DNA of 18,465 bases, taken from NCBI GenBank assembly GCA_031273705.1, contig JAISRJ010000075.1:1-18465 (forward strand). The letters run 5' to 3'. The position numbers were made by a program, and so were the translations under genes. The DNA comes from Clostridiales bacterium. Lineage in GTDB: Bacteria > Bacillota > Clostridia > Lachnospirales > WQUN01. The notes beneath the pieces were generated by a model, which searched no databases, was not told where the DNA came from, and saw nothing but the letters and a program-made list of their open reading frames with translations. This document shows, one piece after another, positions 1 through 6,118 of the stretch (position 1 is its first letter; each line of letters starts with the position of its first letter).

Positions 1-9
1 AGCCTTCAA
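1..9 (-). CDS. Start of a further gene running off the window (only 3 codons visible)
   Basis: On the minus strand a TTG codon at 9-7 follows an AAAGGGGG ribosome binding site with about 6 bases of spacing, giving M-K-A before the window ends. It lies 105 bases downstream of the FHA-SEDS gene in the same direction. SEDS polymerases of the FtsW/RodA type are usually encoded next to their class B penicillin-binding protein partner, so a PBP2-like gene is the natural guess. Nothing in the three visible codons tests that. Confidence 0.4.
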
Positions 10-35
10 TAGAATCCCCCTTTCTCGTCGACATA

Positions 36-64
36 ATTATAACCGATTTGGGGGATAAAATCAC
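36..64 (-). promoter_or_regulatory. Possible promoter for the gene starting at 9
   Basis: On the minus strand there is a perfect -10 box TATAAT (36-41) and a weak -35 GTGATT (59-64) with 17 bases between. The box lies about 27 bases upstream of the TTG start at 9, so the transcript leader would be short. The -35 matches the consensus poorly. The gene may equally be read from the upstream SEDS operon, because I see no convincing terminator between 65 and 114, only an AT-only dyad. Confidence 0.35.
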
Positions 65-114
65 GATTTATTAATTTTTTTAATATAAATTAATAGTTTT
101 ATAAATTAGTCTGA

Positions 115-1857
115 CTATACAGTGTCCAATTTGACCACCTCAACCAGCAATAAACAAGTATACAATACAACCATTGCCGCTCCGCCGCGTGATAAAAACG
201 GCATGGGCAAACCGACGATAGGCACGCCGAGTTTAAGTCCGCCGAAAAGATTGATTACCGCTCCGGTAGACGAAGCCAGCTGTATAAAAGTTCTAAGGGC
301 GATAAATCCCGCCGCTAAAAAACAAACCACCGCCAGATGAAACTTTTCCGCGCGAATGCCATGAAAGTAACAGCCGTAAGCGGTTAAGAGCAGCATGATT
401 ACTATAACAAACCCGACGGGCAGCCCTAATTCCTCAAAAATAACGCCCGTGATAAAATCCGAACGACTCATCAGATCTTCTTCCAAATCCTGAAATTTCC
501 CCATAGAATAACGATAGTGACCATTATATAAACCTAATCCGGAAGAACCTCCCGCCGCGGAAAATACGCGAAGCCGTTGAACCTGTAGGGGCTTGTCATA
601 ATCCGTTTGAGTGTAACCCGACTCCCATTGCTCAACCCTGTCGGCGAATTTGGCCGTAAATACTGCTTCGCCGTTTTGTTTTACAAGATAGCCGCCCAGA
701 GTGCAGATGCCGAATAAAGCCGCAAGGCTGACCGCCACCAATCCTGACGGTAACGCCAGGCCGGCCGCCGCGGCGCGCATTACAAGCAAAGCAAGCAACA
801 TAACCAGCAAAGTGGCAGGCGTACCGGTTTCACGGAAGACAAAAAATAATACGCAGATGATCAACATAATAATAATTACAGGCAGTGTATTGCGAAATTC
901 GTTGACGCGGGTCATTGACAGCAGTATAAGGGCAATAAAGCTCCAATCGCCTATTTGACCTATCAGAGGCAGTTCTACGGGATAAAAACCAATGGATCCG
1001 CGAACGGCCGTTACAATAAATCCGGGTAGCAGAATAAGTAGCAGGATTACTCCTACAATAATATCTCGGTTAGCAAAGGCTAAGTTCTTGCCAATAAAAT
1101 TGAAGCGCCGGGTTTTACCCAGCCAAGGCAGAAATCTATGTACAATCGGCGCGCCGAACCGCCAGAGCAGCATTCCTATTAAGATACTAAGGAATGTATT
1201 TACGCTTGGAAATAAAACCATCCCCATAAAGGAGAGGAAGAATGCCAAAATAATCTCAGGCGTAAGGCGTTTTGGACAACTTACACCTAAAAAACCCAGA
1301 ATCAGAGCTTCTGTCAAGAATAGTATTATAAAGGGTATCACCCAATATGTCATACCTTCGGGCAGCGGCGGCAGCCCGGCAAAAAGATTTATACTTGGGG
1401 CTTGATACATAAAAATGGCGTTTACGCAATAATATAGCTGAACGATGAGACTTAGCAGACAAAGCAAAAAAATCGAGATAAAGTGCCCCCTGTAAGTGAC
1501 CGGCTCATATGTTATAAAGGTGTAGTTTCGCCCATAAATATCGAAAGTCGCTCCGGAAACCAAAGGCACAGAGTCGTATGTCCAATTTAGGTTGTTATAT
1601 GCGCCTGTCGCGGTTATTAGTCCGTTAGAAGGTCTCTTGACGGCGGTAGAATTGGGGAAACGCAGATCGACATTATGTGATGTTCCTATCGTGTTATCTT
1701 GCTTGTAAATAGGCAATTCTTTGCCTTCACTCTTAAAAGCGGCAAGTTTACGTCGTCTGGCGCTGATTATGTACCAATATACGGATAGGGCGGACATGGC
1801 AAGCATAATATAAAAAGTAAGTTCCGTAAAGTGTGAAAATATCTCGTATTCCAGCAA
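115..1857 (-). CDS. FtsW/RodA/SpoVE (SEDS) peptidoglycan polymerase with an N-terminal FHA-like domain
   Basis: SEDS proteins are multipass membrane glycosyltransferases that polymerise lipid II into glycan strands together with a class B PBP. Here residues 124-575 form the SEDS core, with hydrophobic helices throughout. The family motif SDFITGVIFEELG (residues 466-478) keeps the aspartate (D467) expected to be catalytic, and the C-terminal PIVGLPMPFLSRGG (546-559) matches the usual PLPFxSxGG block. The protein is 580 aa against about 370-420 for ordinary family members. The excess is a first membrane helix (about 11-32) and a cytoplasmic segment (about 49-116) that reads like an FHA fold: IGTS at 57, NN at 88-89, PLxxGxxF at 98-105, GRNYTFI at 109-115. 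The start is TTG at 1857, 7 bases after AAAGGAGG. The next gene upstream ends 35 bases away, so they are probably one operon. The FHA assignment is inference; the SEDS assignment is firm. Confidence 0.9.
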   Translation of the reverse strand: MLEYEIFSHFTELTFYIMLAMSALSVYWYIISARRRKLAAFKSEGKELPIYKQDNTIGTSHNVDLRFPNSTAVKRPSNGLITATGAYNNLNWTYDSVPLVSGATFDIYGRNYTFITYEPVTYRGHFISIFLLCLLSLIVQLYYCVNAIFMYQAPSINLFAGLPPLPEGMTYWVIPFIILFLTEALILGFLGVSCPKRLTPEIILAFFLSFMGMVLFPSVNTFLSILIGMLLWRFGAPIVHRFLPWLGKTRRFNFIGKNLAFANRDIIVGVILLLILLPGFIVTAVRGSIGFYPVELPLIGQIGDWSFIALILLSMTRVNEFRNTLPVIIIMLIICVLFFVFRETGTPATLLVMLLALLVMRAAAAGLALPSGLVAVSLAALFGICTLGGYLVKQNGEAVFTAKFADRVEQWESGYTQTDYDKPLQVQRLRVFSAAGGSSGLGLYNGHYRYSMGKFQDLEEDLMSRSDFITGVIFEELGLPVGFVIVIMLLLTAYGCYFHGIRAEKFHLAVVCFLAAGFIALRTFIQLASSTGAVINLFGGLKLGVPIVGLPMPFLSRGGAAMVVLYTCLLLVEVVKLDTV

Positions 1858-1892
1858 ATAGATCCCTCCTTTATTATATCCGTAAGGCGTAT

Positions 1893-2693
1893 CTAGAAAG
1901 CGTCGTCTTTGGAATGGGCGTGTTCTTCTCCAAGTCGTTCACGAAGTTCGTTAAGCCAATCTGAAAACAGATTTAATTTTCGTTTGGTCTTATCTATAAT
2001 TCCGGGTTCTTTGGGAAACATGGCGCCTGTTGCTTCGATTCGTTCAATAAAGTTATCAAGGGACGAGGGACGGATGTTCTCGGCGACCGATAATGAATCC
2101 TTTATCACGGGCAGCAACGCTTCCGGCAGAACAGATAGATTACATTTTTGCGGGTCGGGTATTCCAAACAAATAGAGCAGGAACGCCGCGGCCGTATATG
2201 CGCCCGCCTGTTCGGGGGTTGAGGACGGGAATATCCATGCGCTGAAATTCTCTTTAATACCAAGAAAGTCGGGCAATGGCAAGTACAACAGCGTTTTGTA
2301 TTTTGGGTGAACGTATAGTAGTTTGGCGGACAGCGCGGTTTGCGAGCGAAGAATAGATTTGATTTTATGTAGCCAGCCCAAATAATCCGAACACATTTCT
2401 TTGCGGTGAATAAGACAGTAACTTTCAAAATTTACATAGATGTTTGGAATCAGAAAAGCGACTAAATAATCACCGGTTTCGTTTTTTAATAAAAATTTAT
2501 ATAAGAGCGCGTTTTCGTCATTTGAGGCAGATTTTATGTATGAATGAATACTTGCGAGATCATATGCCTTATGGTTAAGACGCAATAAAAAAATCCGTTG
2601 ACCACTGACTGTTTCGCGCTGTAGCGACAGGCGGAAATATGGGTCGCCGTCGAAAATTTTCGCAAGCAGTTGAATATCCTTCGGCTCTTCCAA
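1893..2693 (-). CDS. Unrecognised 266-aa protein with a kinase-C-lobe-like (pseudokinase-type) second half
   Basis: I do not recognise a named family. No signal peptide or clear membrane span is visible, so it is probably cytoplasmic. Residues 125-145 read as a short beta hairpin ending in PDFLG, where a kinase would have its DFG loop. Residues 160-180 (EQAGAYTAAAFLLYLFGIPDP) resemble the kinase helix-F region with a hydrophobic helix and a G-x-P turn. Residues 190-220 (PEALLPVIKDSL, then IRPSSLDNFIERIE) resemble the end of a kinase C-lobe, where the RP-S-x-x-(D/E)-F motif is typical. An HRD catalytic loop and a glycine-rich loop are missing, so a pseudokinase or other non-enzymatic relative is the best reading. 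The start is TTG at 2693, 8 bases after GGAGGG. It is the first gene of the operon with the FHA-SEDS gene. Function is not known; the kinase-like reading is inference. Confidence 0.75.
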   Translation of the reverse strand: MEEPKDIQLLAKIFDGDPYFRLSLQRETVSGQRIFLLRLNHKAYDLASIHSYIKSASNDENALLYKFLLKNETGDYLVAFLIPNIYVNFESYCLIHRKEMCSDYLGWLHKIKSILRSQTALSAKLLYVHPKYKTLLYLPLPDFLGIKENFSAWIFPSSTPEQAGAYTAAAFLLYLFGIPDPQKCNLSVLPEALLPVIKDSLSVAENIRPSSLDNFIERIEATGAMFPKEPGIIDKTKRKLNLFSDWLNELRERLGEEHAHSKDDAF

Positions 2694-2734
2694 ACAGGTC
2701 TCCCTCCGTTCACGACAAGTATCCGACTTATTCC

Positions 2735-2763
2735 AGTATATACCTAATGTAACAACAATGCAA
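2735..2763 (-). promoter_or_regulatory. Promoter of the kinase-like/SEDS operon
   Basis: Minus-strand -35 TTGCAT (2758-2763), 17-base spacer and -10 TATACT (2735-2740), placed about 40 bases before the TTG start at 2693. It looks like a good vegetative sigma-A promoter and overlaps the region of the divergent plus-strand promoter. Confidence 0.6.
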
Positions 2764-2773
2764 AGGTAATTTG

Positions 2774-2782
2774 TGTTATAAT
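2774..2782 (+). promoter_or_regulatory. Extended -10 promoter of the membrane protein gene
   Basis: TGTTATAAT at 2774-2782 is a perfect extended -10 element (TG, one base, TATAAT). No good -35 is visible 17 bases upstream, which extended -10 promoters tolerate. It places the transcript start near 2789, downstream of an in-frame TTG at 2771, so that TTG cannot be the start of the gene read from this promoter. Confidence 0.55.
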
Positions 2783-2827
2783 GTCATAGATGAGAAAATT
2801 TTCCGAAAACTTTTGCGGGGGCGGGAT

Positions 2828-3496
2828 ATGGAACTGAAAAATAATATTACCATCGACGAGGGCATGGATACTAATTGGAAAAAAGAAGTGGGGGAAGGGA
2901 TCGCGTTGGAAGGGAAAACAGAGCCGGAAGCGCCAACAGGTCAAAGGGATATATCTTTAAGAGAGCGGTTGCTTCCGGAAGGAGGGCTGTTTTCAAGCGT
3001 TATTGATGCACATTATCCTATAGTTTTATTAATAACAGAAGTGATTTGGGTATGCGGGCTGATCATCATGATAGCCGGTCTTACAAAAGCGAGCGCAAAG
3101 CTAGAGTATTTCGTGGGGTGGTTTTTTGCTAATATTTTATGTTTTTTTATCGACTTAGGATTAATCGTCGGCCTATTTGTTATATCGCGAAAAAAAGACC
3201 AGAGGTTAATGATCGGAGTGCATGTTATGGATAAAATAAAACATGTATGTTGGATAGCTCCGTTGTTTATTATGAGCATTATGATTCTGGCTGACCGATT
3301 TCTGATAAATTACGTATTTGTAGTCGCGCTGGTATTTCTGGGGCTATTTTGGCTGGCGTTTTGTAACGCCGCGTGGTGGTTCGGGCGGAGTGACGCCCTA
3401 AGAGAGTCTCAGTTACAAACTTCCATGTTCATATGGTCAACTCTCGCGCTGTGGGCGGTGAATATTTTAATAACCCTAATTACTGTGATTGTATAG
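2828..3496 (+). CDS. Unrecognised multipass membrane protein
   Basis: I do not recognise this 222-aa protein. The first 55 residues are hydrophilic and acidic, followed by about five hydrophobic segments (roughly 63-84, 96-119, 141-155, 160-178 and 201-222) ending at the very C-terminus. A basic loop (RKKDQR, 121-126) after the second helix would be cytoplasmic by the positive-inside rule. The ATG at 2828 is preferred over an upstream in-frame TTG at 2771 because the extended -10 element lies inside that longer reading, and a G-rich GGGGGCGGGAT sits just before the ATG. It stands alone on the plus strand, divergent from the SEDS operon and convergent with the TetR gene. The overlapping divergent promoters make a link with cell-wall growth possible but unproven. 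Confidence 0.75.
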   Translation: MELKNNITIDEGMDTNWKKEVGEGIALEGKTEPEAPTGQRDISLRERLLPEGGLFSSVIDAHYPIVLLITEVIWVCGLIIMIAGLTKASAKLEYFVGWFFANILCFFIDLGLIVGLFVISRKKDQRLMIGVHVMDKIKHVCWIAPLFIMSIMILADRFLINYVFVVALVFLGLFWLAFCNAAWWFGRSDALRESQLQTSMFIWSTLALWAVNILITLITVIV

Positions 3497-3503
3497 TCTT
3501 AAC

Positions 3504-3552
3504 AAGCTCGCTTGAAGCAAACAGCAAATGCTGAATTGCCCCAAGCGGGCTT
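3504..3552. terminator. Bidirectional hairpin between convergent genes
   Basis: Two 17-base arms (3504-3520 and 3536-3552) surround a smaller dyad (CAGCA/TGCTG) in the loop. On the minus strand the arms pair with one C-A mismatch and two G-U pairs; on the plus strand there are three mismatches. It lies exactly between the convergent membrane-protein and TetR genes. Neither side has a strong T run, so intrinsic termination may be leaky. Confidence 0.5.
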
Positions 3553-3557
3553 CCTTA

Positions 3558-4238
3558 TCAAGTTAGTAAACCAAGTGATCTAAGGTTATCCAAAATAGAC
3601 CTTTTATATTTTGTCATGACATCTGAATGGTCGTATGGAACTTCTCTGCCCATTAACTTTTGAGTCGTTAATTGTACCCCATAGAAAGAATAATATGTCA
3701 TTGCTATAGAAGTCGTCTCATAATCAAATGGTTTTACAAAACCATTGTTTATACTTATCTTAAACCACTTGTTAAAAAAATCTATAGTGCTCTTTAAAAA
3801 TATCTCTTGGTTAATATAGGCGCATCTTTCATCCTCTACTTGAGAGCAAAGTATAAGACTAAACGCGAAACATGTAAATTCGTTACGCATTTTTATAGGC
3901 TCGGCAAATAAGGTGTCCAGTAACTCTTCAAAGCTGCTTACTTTTTTAAGCGCTTTATCAAGTAAATCAAGATAAAGGAGATACATCCTTTTCGCGTGTT
4001 CAATAACTTCTACCCACAGTTTCTCTTTGCTTTTAAAATGCGCATACAGCGATGCGGCTTTAAAACCTATTTCATCGGCGATATCCTTTACGCTTACAGC
4101 GGCGTATCCCTTTTGAGCAAAAAGAATCGTTGAAATTATCAGTATTACTTTTTTTGTCTTTTTTACGTCTCCATTAAGAGGTAATTTATACTGAGAACCC
4201 AGAAGTCTCATAATTATCTGTTCATTTGCACGCCGCAT
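3558..4238 (-). CDS. TetR-family transcriptional regulator
   Basis: TetR proteins bind operator DNA through an N-terminal helix-turn-helix and release it on ligand binding by the C-terminal domain. Residues 27-75 carry the standard N-terminal pattern: KKTKKVILIISTILFAQKGY, then SVKDIADEIGFKAASLYAHF with the recognition helix, then KSKEKLW. Residues about 80-226 are a helical, unclassified ligand domain, and the total (226 aa) is normal. The ATG at 4238 has GGGAG 10 bases upstream and lies inside the end of the kinase gene, a 25-base overlap. An alternative ATG at 4211, two bases past the kinase stop, lacks a ribosome binding site. The overlap implies co-transcription and translational coupling with the kinase. 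The target is unknown; autoregulation of the promoter near 5500 is a reasonable guess. This gene and its kinase neighbour look more AT-rich than the flanking genes. Confidence 0.9.
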   Translation of the reverse strand: MRRANEQIIMRLLGSQYKLPLNGDVKKTKKVILIISTILFAQKGYAAVSVKDIADEIGFKAASLYAHFKSKEKLWVEVIEHAKRMYLLYLDLLDKALKKVSSFEELLDTLFAEPIKMRNEFTCFAFSLILCSQVEDERCAYINQEIFLKSTIDFFNKWFKISINNGFVKPFDYETTSIAMTYYSFYGVQLTTQKLMGREVPYDHSDVMTKYKRSILDNLRSLGLLT

Positions 4239-5080
4239 TTGTCGTTTGCTCCCATCGTAAGCAATGCGCCTTTTACAGCCCTAAGAAGCGGTATCGGTAC
4301 CGAACTTCTGCTCTTTATATCCAAACAAGCGGTAAATTCGTTGTCATAATATGAAAAGGATAAATGGCAGTTGTCATAGCTGTTTACTATCTTTTGCGAA
4401 TTATTTATTCCTACACCCATATGACCTTTTTTCCCGCTGTAACCTATTAGCTTCATCATTTCAAGATCGACCGCGCCTTGCGTGCTGTTTGTAATTGAGA
4501 TTATTTTAGAACGATCGGCTGTATTGCATAGCCTAAATTCAACACTTCTTCCGACAGACCCCGCGGCGGCTTCTAAAGCGTTGTCTATAAGGCATGAAAG
4601 CAATCTGCAAATATCAATCTCTTCGATCCATAGGTTTGTTATGTCTCCCAGCAACTGAAATCTCATCTGTACATTTAGCCTTTGGGCGTAATCGACCTTA
4701 TTCATAAGCAGGGTTATTAAGGCCGGGTTTAAGTCCATTTTCTTACTTAGATCCAGCGAAGACCCAAACTTTAAGACAGACTGGGTGACCGATTCGTGAT
4801 ATTTCTTAAGACGATCTAGGCTCCCAACTTCAAGATATCCGCTGTATGTACCTAAAATATTATAAAAATCATGTTTAAGACCATTAAAATCCTCTATACT
4901 GGTCTTCATTGCATCTATCTGCTTTTCACGAATCATTAAGTCTTGGCGGCTCTTTCTTATTACATTCCACAAGTAGAATAAATATCTGGCGCCATAATAA
5001 AAGAGCAGAAAACTTTCAATGTAAATCAAGGATGTCAATAAAATTTTGAATGTCGCCATATTAGCTAAATTACTAAACAT
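4214..5080 (-). CDS. GHKL-type sensor histidine kinase, AgrC-like but with a short membrane part
   Basis: Numbering from the ATG at 5080 (288 aa): one hydrophobic segment (about 8-38), a coiled linker, the H-box GLKHDFYNIL with the probable phosphoacceptor H70, then an ATPase domain with the N-box LIDNALEA (N167) and a G-box GHMGVGINNS (219-228). The H-box and ATPase pattern is that of AgrC/CitA-like GHKL kinases. Typical AgrC has six membrane helices for peptide sensing; here only one is visible, so the usual sensor is missing. ATG 5080 is preferred because GGCAGGG lies 8 bases upstream; a GTG at 5089 is also in frame. No response regulator (LytTR or other) accompanies it. The downstream partner is a TetR gene overlapping its 3' end. 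It could be a degenerate agr locus or a kinase acting on a regulator encoded elsewhere. Confidence 0.85.
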   Translation of the reverse strand: MFSNLANMATFKILLTSLIYIESFLLFYYGARYLFYLWNVIRKSRQDLMIREKQIDAMKTSIEDFNGLKHDFYNILGTYSGYLEVGSLDRLKKYHESVTQSVLKFGSSLDLSKKMDLNPALITLLMNKVDYAQRLNVQMRFQLLGDITNLWIEEIDICRLLSCLIDNALEAAAGSVGRSVEFRLCNTADRSKIISITNSTQGAVDLEMMKLIGYSGKKGHMGVGINNSQKIVNSYDNCHLSFSYYDNEFTACLDIKSRSSVPIPLLRAVKGALLTMGANDKCGVQMNR

Positions 5081-5163
5081 TCTAAACACCCTGCCTTTTC
5101 ATTCACAGAAGAGCATCCAAATTTTTGCTCGTTCTTTTTTATTCCCCATCGTCCATGAATAGC

Positions 5164-5394
5164 CTAAGCTATACTCTTAAACGTAATCGTTTGCCATTCA
5201 CATCCGTCCTTTTTGCGAAGCGCCGCATCAGAGGGCCGCTCGCGTACCTTGAGGTAATCGGAACAGCCATCTTCTTTGCCTTTCGCTAAAAATTCTCGTA
5301 TGTCGTTGGCAATTCTTACGCTCGCGAGTATAAACAGAGTCACTACCAACAGAAATATACAACATGCCACCTCCTTTTGGCATGTTTCATTCAC
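5164..5394 (-). CDS. Putative small membrane protein (76 aa), uncertain
   Basis: I do not recognise it. The frame begins at GTG 5394 and codes for a short polar start, a hydrophobic segment of about 20 residues (11-30, CCIFLLVVTLFILASVRI) and a charged tail with several cysteines. It ends 74 bases before the kinase GTG codon, on the same strand and behind a plausible promoter (5494-5522). The start is weak: only a poor AGG lies upstream, while the strong AAAGGAGGTG at about 5369-5378 lies inside the frame and fits a different frame downstream (ATG 5365). The frame is also open upstream of 5394 but has no ATG, GTG or TTG there. It does not look like an AgrD precursor, which would have an amphipathic helix, a Cys-containing core and an acidic tail. 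It may be a real small protein or a decayed gene. Confidence 0.4.
   Translation of the reverse strand: MNETCQKEVACCIFLLVVTLFILASVRIANDIREFLAKGKEDGCSDYLKVRERPSDAALRKKDGCEWQTITFKSIA
5362..5385 (-). repeat. Inverted repeat holding a perfect Shine-Dalgarno sequence in its loop
   Basis: Perfect 8-base arms ACATGCCA/TGGCATGT (5362-5369 and 5378-5385) enclose an 8-base loop. On the minus strand the loop reads AAAGGAGG, and the 3' arm contains an ATG at 5365. As RNA this would present a ribosome binding site in a hairpin loop. Confidence 0.5.
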
Positions 5395-5493
5395 CTTGCC
5401 TGGCGCGCAGCCGAATACACTCGAAAAAATGTTCGCGTATAATTGTAAAAACTCTCGCAGCTCCCTTATAGCATTCTTGTTGCTTTGTATTCC

Positions 5494-5522
5494 ATTTTAG
5501 CTAACGGCTGTTCGTTCGTCAA
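5494..5522 (-). promoter_or_regulatory. Promoter for the small ORF/kinase/TetR transcript
   Basis: Minus-strand -35 TTGACG (5517-5522), 17-base spacer, -10 TAAAAT (5494-5499). The 8-base palindrome TTAGCTAA (5497-5504) overlaps the edge of the -10. A second possible -35 TTGACA lies at 5544-5549 with only a weak -10 at 5520-5525. Confidence 0.5.
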
Positions 5523-5553
5523 ATAGTTTTCATTTCTAATTTATGTCAAATTA

Positions 5554-5566
5554 CTGAAAATTTCAG
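5554..5566. promoter_or_regulatory. 13-base palindrome upstream of the kinase/TetR promoter
   Basis: CTGAAAATTTCAG is a perfect dyad (6-base arms, single central base) about 32 bases upstream of the -35 at 5517-5522. TetR regulators bind short palindromes near their own promoters, so this and TTAGCTAA are operator candidates. Chance occurrence in AT-rich DNA is quite possible. Confidence 0.25.
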
Positions 5567-5643
5567 CAGGAGAACGAGTAGTTATTGTCGAATAAAAAAG
5601 TCTAGAAGAGCCAAAATTATTTTCTCCAATTATTTGGATAAAT

Positions 5644-5674
5644 ATAAAAAAGACTTCCAAATAATTTTTGGAAG
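5644..5674 (-). terminator. Rho-independent terminator of the yajC-S1 operon
   Basis: On the minus strand an 8-base perfect stem CTTCCAAA/TTTGGAAG (5654-5661 with 5667-5674) with a 5-base loop is followed by TCTTTTTTAT. It begins about 20 bases after the S1 gene stop. A smaller dyad GCTAAG/CTTAGC sits right at the stop codon. Confidence 0.85.
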
Positions 5675-5694
5675 CCCAGGCTAAGCGAAATGAC

Positions 5695-6102
5695 TTAGCG
5701 TCTTTTATTTCTCTTATTTAGTCCGGCTTGGCGCTCATTTGAAGCTTTAAGCCATTCTTTAAATTTTTCCTCGAATGTAGAACCGCCTTCAGCCCGGCGC
5801 TCACGCTGTTTTTCAAACTCTACGGCGGCAGCGCGTTCCTGAACAAATTCCGGCTGCTGTATATCTTTCATGGAAAGAGAGATTTTACCGGAAGACCTAT
5901 CATATGACAGTACCTTAACACGTACAATATCCCCTATTGCCAAATGATCGTCCACATTTTGCACATAGCTGTTGGAAATGTGGGATATATGCACCAGCCC
6001 TTGAGTATTATCCGGCAGAATAACAATCGCGCCAAAAGGTTTTATACGAACAACCTTGCCATCGTATATATTGCCGACAACTATTTCAATTTTTTCTGAC
6101 AT
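5695..6102 (-). CDS. S1-domain RNA-binding protein, YabR/GSP13-like
   Basis: This 135-aa protein has one S1 OB-fold domain at residues 5-80. The hallmarks are VGNIYDGKVVRIKPFGAIV, GLVHISHIS (35-43) and the closing GDIVRVKVLSYDRSSGKISLS. The tail (84-135) is highly charged and basic, ending in NKRNKRR, and probably contacts RNA. The layout matches the small single-S1 proteins YabR and YugI (GSP13) of Bacillus, which bind RNA or ribosomes. The ATG at 6102 is chosen because TAGGAG lies 8 bases upstream; an in-frame ATG at 6129 lies inside the end of yajC and lacks a good site. It starts 16 bases after the yajC stop, so it is the second gene of that operon and is followed by a clear terminator. 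Confidence 0.9.
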   Translation of the reverse strand: MSEKIEIVVGNIYDGKVVRIKPFGAIVILPDNTQGLVHISHISNSYVQNVDDHLAIGDIVRVKVLSYDRSSGKISLSMKDIQQPEFVQERAAAVEFEKQRERRAEGGSTFEEKFKEWLKASNERQAGLNKRNKRR

Positions 6103-6118
6103 TACGTTAGCTCCTATG

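Larger units (their letters stand above)
5395..5694. other. 300-base intergenic stretch
   Basis: No gene is supported here on either strand. From the minus-strand point of view it holds, in order, the terminator of the yajC/S1 operon (5644-5674), an AT-rich spacer, a 13-base palindrome (5554-5566), a weak TTGACA (5544-5549) and a promoter (5494-5522), then an untranslated leader of about 95 bases before the GTG at 5394. Confidence 0.6.

Noticed and set aside
992..1405. 137-codon plus-strand frame inside the SEDS gene
   Set aside because: Antisense of the membrane helices of a clear SEDS protein; basic, low-quality composition and no ribosome binding site of its own.
2771..2827. Longer start (TTG 2771) for the plus-strand membrane protein
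   Set aside because: The extended -10 promoter lies inside this stretch, and no ribosome binding site precedes the TTG. The ATG at 2828 fits better.
5101..5163. Small plus-strand terminator-like dyad (GAGCA/TGCTC followed by T-rich sequence)
   Set aside because: Only 5 base pairs, and no plus-strand gene leads into it.
5395..5490. Minus-strand frame open upstream of the small ORF, with an agr-peptide-like look around FSSVFGCAPG
   Set aside because: No ATG, GTG or TTG occurs in frame before GTG 5394, so there is no way to start it; the likeness is probably chance.
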